Shown piece after piece: positions 19,497-22,638 of a DNA stretch of 22,638 bases. The translations under genes and the position numbers were made by a program. How positions within the stretch are numbered: position 1 is the stretch's first letter; each line of letters opens with the position of its first letter. Below the pieces are notes generated by a model. The model was not told the origin of the DNA. It did no database searches and saw nothing but the letters and a program-made list of their open reading frames with translations. The stretch spans positions 1 to 22,638 of IMG/VR virus record IMGVR_UViG_3300021091_000454; one strand, written 5' to 3'. The DNA comes from a virus.

Positions 19497-20505
19497 GTCC
19501 AAGGTCACCAAGCTAAGCATCGTTGCGCATCGTCCTGGCGAGGCGATGCTGTCGGCTTCCGATGCCAAATCAGGTGTCTGGATGTCGGTGTGGATACCTG
19601 TCAGCCAACACGATGCACAGGTTGGCGACATCGCTTTGCCATCCGAGCAGTTGGCCGCCATTCTTGCCACGGCGCAAACACCTGATCTGGACCTGACCCA
19701 CGACGAAAACGGCACCACTATCACATCGGCCTCGGCCGAGTGGAAGTTGTCTCCGATCGATCTGTCATTGGTCCATGGACTTCCTGACACCGGTGGCAAA
19801 AAAACGCTGTTCAGTTGCGAGCCGGCTGTATTGAGTGCTGGCATCGCCAGCGTCGAACATGCGGTGGCATCCGAGACGGCCAGGTTTACGATGACGGGCC
19901 TTTTGATCGAGTCGAGCAAGACAGGGGTGCGACTCGTCTGCACTGATGGCAGGCGCTTGGCCATCCGCGAGATCGACTGCGTGCAGGGATCTGTCGGCGA
20001 CATCCTGCTGCCTCGCGCGTCTATGCAGGTGTTCGATTTTGAAGGCGCGAGCGAAACCAGAGTCGAGGCAAGCCGAAACCATGTCACGGTTAATTGGTTC
20101 AAGGACGGCCTGCCAGTGGCCGTGCTGACCGCCGCGCTGCTGGAAGGAAAGTTTCCGGCATATAGGGAAGTGCTACCAAAGGAGCCTGCCTACGGTTGCG
20201 TGCATCACATCGAGGGTCTGGTCAGTGCCATTAAGCAGGTAGCTTGTGTTTCGGAGCTCAACAGGGTGGATGTCGAATATCTGCCTGGCAAAGTCGTGCT
20301 GAGCTCCAGCAGCACTCACGGCAAGGCTCAAGTCGAGGTGGCATGCGAGCACGAAATATCGGCAAAGTTCGCCGCCAACTCTCGGTACCTCCTCGATGCA
20401 CTCGCGGCAATCGACCAACCGACGGCGACGATAAGCCTGTCGAAGCAGCCAAGTATCATCATCCAGTCGCGGGATCTGTACCAGCTCGTGATGCCATTGA
20501 GCTGA
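19423..20505 (+). CDS. dnaN: DNA polymerase III beta sliding clamp
   Basis: 360 residues from ATG 19423, matching the usual 360-370 of bacterial DnaN. Three repeated clamp domains are visible: MKLTISMRSLASALRQLGRV, IALPSEQLAAILATAQTPDL; second FTMTGLLIESSKTGVRLVCT, DGRRLAIREI; third KVVLSSSSTHGKAQVEVACE, SRYLLDALAAI, ending in QLVMPLS like bacterial clamps. The clamp encircles DNA and tethers polymerase and other clamp-binding enzymes. No phage polymerase is seen in the window, so it likely serves a host or redirected host polymerase. It overlaps the previous gene by 74 bases. Confidence 0.88.
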   Translation: MKLTISMRSLASALRQLGRVLRKTESKVTKLSIVAHRPGEAMLSASDAKSGVWMSVWIPVSQHDAQVGDIALPSEQLAAILATAQTPDLDLTHDENGTTITSASAEWKLSPIDLSLVHGLPDTGGKKTLFSCEPAVLSAGIASVEHAVASETARFTMTGLLIESSKTGVRLVCTDGRRLAIREIDCVQGSVGDILLPRASMQVFDFEGASETRVEASRNHVTVNWFKDGLPVAVLTAALLEGKFPAYREVLPKEPAYGCVHHIEGLVSAIKQVACVSELNRVDVEYLPGKVVLSSSSTHGKAQVEVACEHEISAKFAANSRYLLDALAAIDQPTATISLSKQPSIIIQSRDLYQLVMPLS

Positions 20506-20882
20506 TTCTGCCGATCCCACCGAGCGTTAACAAGATTTGGCGCTCTAATCGTGGACGAGTCCACAGGTCGAAGAATTATGACCTGTGGATCGTTCAGGCC
20601 GATGTGGCCGCGTTTACGGCCGGCCTGTTGCGAGGCGATGTGCTGTCTGACCGCGTCAAAGTGACGATCACCATTCACACCGGCAAAGGGTGGCGACGCG
20701 GCAGAGACTTGGACAACCTGATAAAGCCGATCCTCGACTGGTCGGTGCGTTACGGGTTGCTGATGGATGACGATTGGGAGCATGTCCCGAGCGTTGGCAT
20801 ATCCGTGGCACCGCAGGAGCCGCAGGCTTACGCCTCGGTGCGTTATGAGCGACTGGAACAACGATCAGACTGGCAAGCTTAA
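20496..20882 (+). CDS. rusA: RusA-type Holliday junction resolvase
   Basis: About 128 residues. The core ELILPIPPSVNKIWR, RGRDLDNLIKPILD and GLLMDDDWE carries the RusA catalytic acids; with the start at ATT 20496 they are D71, D73, K77 and D91/D92, matching E. coli D70, D72, K76, D91. No ATG, GTG or TTG exists near the natural N-terminus in this frame, so the start is uncertain: ATT 20496 (rare), CTG 20502, or a far upstream ATG (20343) that would add 51 residues. Expression is probably coupled to the dnaN stop at 20503-20505. Confidence 0.85.
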   Translation: MELILPIPPSVNKIWRSNRGRVHRSKNYDLWIVQADVAAFTAGLLRGDVLSDRVKVTITIHTGKGWRRGRDLDNLIKPILDWSVRYGLLMDDDWEHVPSVGISVAPQEPQAYASVRYERLEQRSDWQA

Positions 20883-21258
20883 TGAGCGCGTCATCGAGGA
20901 TCGCGTCCTTGGCCTTGGCCAGGTGTGCGGGTTCCCTGACGAGGCAGTCATGGACCTGAGCAACGATTGGTCGGGCGGCCACGACTACACGCTCTCAGTC
21001 ATTGAGCGCTGGCTGGAGCTGCTACCCGACAGGCTGATTGGGCTCAGTGCCAGGCAGTGGGCCTCGGCCTGCCTGCATGTGTGTCCTGAGCTATACGCTG
21101 AACCTCCTCGTCCGCTGAAGAGCTCTGACGCGACTCCAAGAAGCAAGGCAAAAATGGCGGCATTGCAGCGCCGAGCCGAGGCCGGAAGCAGTCTGTGGCA
21201 TCCGCTCGACACAAACGGGGTGCATGGTCCGACGCTGTTCGGGAACCGTCGAGGCTAG
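20845..21258 (+). CDS. Hypothetical protein after rusA
   Basis: 137 residues from ATG 20845, overlapping rusA by 38 bases. The conserved-looking part is helical (LNERVIEDRVLGLGQVCGFP, HDYTLSVIERWLELLPDRLI, LSARQWASACLHVCPELYAE), followed by a polar, Ser/Lys-rich C-terminus. No family recognised. No clear ribosome binding site; coupling with rusA is likely. Confidence 0.5.
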   Translation: MSDWNNDQTGKLNERVIEDRVLGLGQVCGFPDEAVMDLSNDWSGGHDYTLSVIERWLELLPDRLIGLSARQWASACLHVCPELYAEPPRPLKSSDATPRSKAKMAALQRRAEAGSSLWHPLDTNGVHGPTLFGNRRG

Positions 21259-21267
21259 TCTGTTGGC

Positions 21268-21546
21268 ATGGCCAATCGTTTGCCTCAACATCGACCGCAT
21301 CGGCCGAACCTGCCACAGGCGCAGGCAAGACCGACCACCGCTCAGCGCGGATATGACTCCGTCTGGCGAGCACTGCGGTTGATGGTACTGCGCCGTGAGC
21401 CGCTGTGCCGGCGTTGCGGGCACGAGGCAAGCCAAGTCGACCACATCAGGCCGATCAGGCAGGGTGGAGCAAGGCTAAATCCCGAGAACCTTCAGGCGCT
21501 GTGCCATAGCTGCCACAGTCGCAAAACCCGCACGGAGGATATGTAA
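21268..21546 (+). CDS. HNH endonuclease, terminase-associated type
   Basis: 92 residues. The basic N-terminus (about 1-30) is followed by an HNH domain: CRRC (C47, C50), QVDHIRPI (D58, H59), NPENLQALC (N74) and CHSCHSRKT (C79, C82, H83). HNH proteins of this length lie next to terminase genes in HK97-like phages and are needed for packaging there. Here the terminase start candidate is about 1 kb downstream. Its 3' end contains GGAGG (21534-21538) serving the next mini-ORF. Confidence 0.82.
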   Translation: MANRLPQHRPHRPNLPQAQARPTTAQRGYDSVWRALRLMVLRREPLCRRCGHEASQVDHIRPIRQGGARLNPENLQALCHSCHSRKTRTEDM

Positions 21547-21581
21547 TGCCGGATGTGTTCTCAAGCGTGTTTGATGGATAA
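21546..21581 (+). CDS. 11-residue coupling mini-ORF
   Basis: ATG 21546 (TAATG overlap with the HNH stop) to TAA 21581, encoding MPDVFSSVFDG. GGAGG at 21534-21538 is 7 bases upstream, and its stop overlaps ATG 21581 of the phosphoesterase (TAATG again). It likely hands ribosomes from the HNH gene to the phosphoesterase gene, which has no ribosome binding site of its own in range. Confidence 0.45.
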   Translation: MPDVFSSVFDG

Positions 21582-22447
21582 TGACCACCCCATGGTGGTC
21601 GATCGCCAAGGCCGAGGAAAACGCCTACCTCATGCGCGTGCAGTGTGAGCGCGCCGGCGACTCTCGGCGTGTGCTGTTGCTGGCGGACATCCACTGGGAC
21701 TCAGCGCACTGCGAGCGTGAGCTGTTGCGGGATGTTCTGAATGAGGCCAAGGCAGTCGGCGCGCCGGTAATCATCGCTGGCGATTTTTTTGATGCCATGC
21801 AGGGGAAATGGGATCCGAGAGCGTCGCAGGATGTGCTCCGGCCTGAGCACCGTGGCGGGAACTATCTCGATCTGCTGGTGAGCACGGCTGCTGAATGGCT
21901 GATGCCTTGGAAAGACAGCCTGGCAATTATTTCCTACGGCAACCATGAGACATCAATCCGCAAGCGGCACGAAGTCGATTTGCTGCAGAGGCTGTGTCAG
22001 GAGCTGCGGCGCGAAGGGTCGCTGGTTGAGTGCGGACCATATTGGGCGTTTGTTCAATGCGTTGCTAATTTTGTCGGCGCTAAAACTCAAAAGGACACTG
22101 TGACTATTTGCTACCACCACGGCTACGGTGGCGGAGGCGAGATCACGCGCGGCATGATTGACCACTCGCGGACTAGGTCGATGTACCTGGCGGATGTGTA
22201 CCTTAGCGGCCACATTCATCGGCGCAACCAAGACGAGAATGTGCTGACCAGCATCACGGCGCGAGGCGTGGTGAAACGCCGGCGCCAGCTATTCTTGCGT
22301 GCGTCCTGCTGGAAGGACGAGTCGTCAGACGGCTGGCATGTGCAGATGGGTCGCGCGGCTCGGCCGATCGGTGGGTGGTGGCTGGAGCTCACGACTCGCA
22401 AGGATGATCGTAGCTACTGGCTTGAATATCGAGCGGTGCCGACATGA
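21581..22447 (+). CDS. Calcineurin-like metallophosphoesterase
   Basis: 288 residues. All metal-binding motifs are present: LLADIHWD (D36, H38), IIAGDFFD (D68), ISYGNHET (N121, H122), CYHHGYG (H179/H180) and LSGHIHRR (H211, H213). This is a complete two-metal active site. The spacing is close to SbcD/Mre11-like and phage phosphodiesterases, but no SbcC-like partner is present, so the substrate may be nucleic acid or a nucleotide. It lies between the HNH gene and the terminase candidate. Confidence 0.85.
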   Translation: MTTPWWSIAKAEENAYLMRVQCERAGDSRRVLLLADIHWDSAHCERELLRDVLNEAKAVGAPVIIAGDFFDAMQGKWDPRASQDVLRPEHRGGNYLDLLVSTAAEWLMPWKDSLAIISYGNHETSIRKRHEVDLLQRLCQELRREGSLVECGPYWAFVQCVANFVGAKTQKDTVTICYHHGYGGGGEITRGMIDHSRTRSMYLADVYLSGHIHRRNQDENVLTSITARGVVKRRRQLFLRASCWKDESSDGWHVQMGRAARPIGGWWLELTTRKDDRSYWLEYRAVPT

Positions 22448-22551
22448 AAAAAATTTATTTTAGGGTAGGGGGTGAACGAGGTTTTTGTATTTTGCGAATG
22501 ACCGCCGGTGTACACAGCAAAAAAAATACGCTGGAACTCAGGAAATTGTGA
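22444..22551 (+). CDS. Short AT-rich ORF before the terminase
   Basis: 35 residues in ATGA overlap with the phosphoesterase: MKKIYFRVGGERGFCILRMT and a Lys-rich end. The DNA is distinctly more A/T-rich than its neighbours, so this interval may mainly be a promoter or packaging-related region, with the ORF incidental. A GTGTACAC palindrome is present at 22509-22516. Confidence 0.3.
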   Translation: MKKIYFRVGGERGFCILRMTAGVHSKKNTLELRKL

Positions 22552-22560
22552 GCTGCCAAA

Positions 22561-22638
22561 ATGGCGCGCGGGCGAAAAAAGACCGATCGGTCAAGCTGGC
22601 TGAAGCCAGGCGGATCACTGCCGCTGAAGCCGGCCGGA
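22561..22638 (+). CDS. N-terminus of a probable terminase small subunit, 3'-truncated
   Basis: ATG 22561 opens a frame to the window end: MARGRKKTDRSSWLKPGGSL and onward. The basic MxxGRKxxxxxxL start resembles P27-type small terminases. An AGGA lies upstream (22540-22543), rather far. The HNH-to-terminase order supports this, but only 26 residues are visible. Confidence 0.45.
   Translation, partial: MARGRKKTDRSSWLKPGGSLPLKPAG

Noticed and set aside
22506-22530. GTGTACACAGCAAAA as another integrase arm site
   Set aside because: It has a two-base insertion relative to the arm repeat and is 10 kb from attP.

Overview
The window is one contiguous stretch of a temperate, long-tailed (siphovirus-type) phage genome. 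It is not a prophage boundary: phage genes run uninterrupted on both sides of an internal attP site. Order on the + strand: end of the head-tail connector genes and the tail module (1-5273), tail-tip/fibre genes, a Cys-rich protein and a glycosyltransferase (5273-8762), a membrane/secreted/protease cassette plus an HNH gene (8787-11216), then an integration module with int on the - strand (11263-13193), then a long rightward early operon (13294-22551), ending in what looks like the start of the small terminase (22561 onward). Terminase at the right edge and head-closure at the left edge imply that portal, protease and capsid genes lie outside the window and that the map is circular or circularly permuted.

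Host. The DNA is GC-rich with dense ATGA/TGATG/TAATG gene overlaps. From memory (no search was run), the integrase N-terminus, the Cys-rich protein next to a glycosyltransferase, the DNA-binding initiator and the 15993 protein resemble proteins of Planctomycetota and their phages, so a planctomycete host is my best guess. The attP core carries the 3' half of a tRNA-Pro gene (anticodon CGG), which predicts the integration site.

How it works together. Tail: tube, a G/GT-type chaperone pair with a canonical A AAA AAC slippery site, a short tape measure (669 aa, roughly 100 nm tail at about 0.15 nm per residue), then three overlapping genes with Thr/Ser-rich stalks separating a repeated Trp/Cys module. 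Immediately downstream is a glycosyltransferase with a DSH motif like polypeptide GalNAc-transferases; I propose it decorates those stalks. Lysogeny: int, a MerR-like excisionase candidate, an antiparallel RHH repressor candidate, and arm-type repeats flanking attP. Early genes: a small lipoprotein, a CsrA homologue, an annealing-protein candidate, a DUF669-like ssDNA-binding protein, an O-like initiator carrying 11-bp iterons (putative origin), a sigma-70 family factor, DUF3310, a DnaN sliding clamp, RusA, an HNH nuclease and a metallophosphoesterase. No DNA polymerase or helicase is seen, so replication probably recruits host enzymes through the phage initiator and clamp. CsrA plus a sigma factor suggest two layers of control over host and phage expression.

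No complete tRNA or rRNA, IS element or CRISPR array was found. Two stretches above 300 bases hold no confident gene: 12394-12772 (attP and regulatory leader) and 15592-15992 (structured DNA with tRNA-like pieces and one short, probably degenerate ORF).
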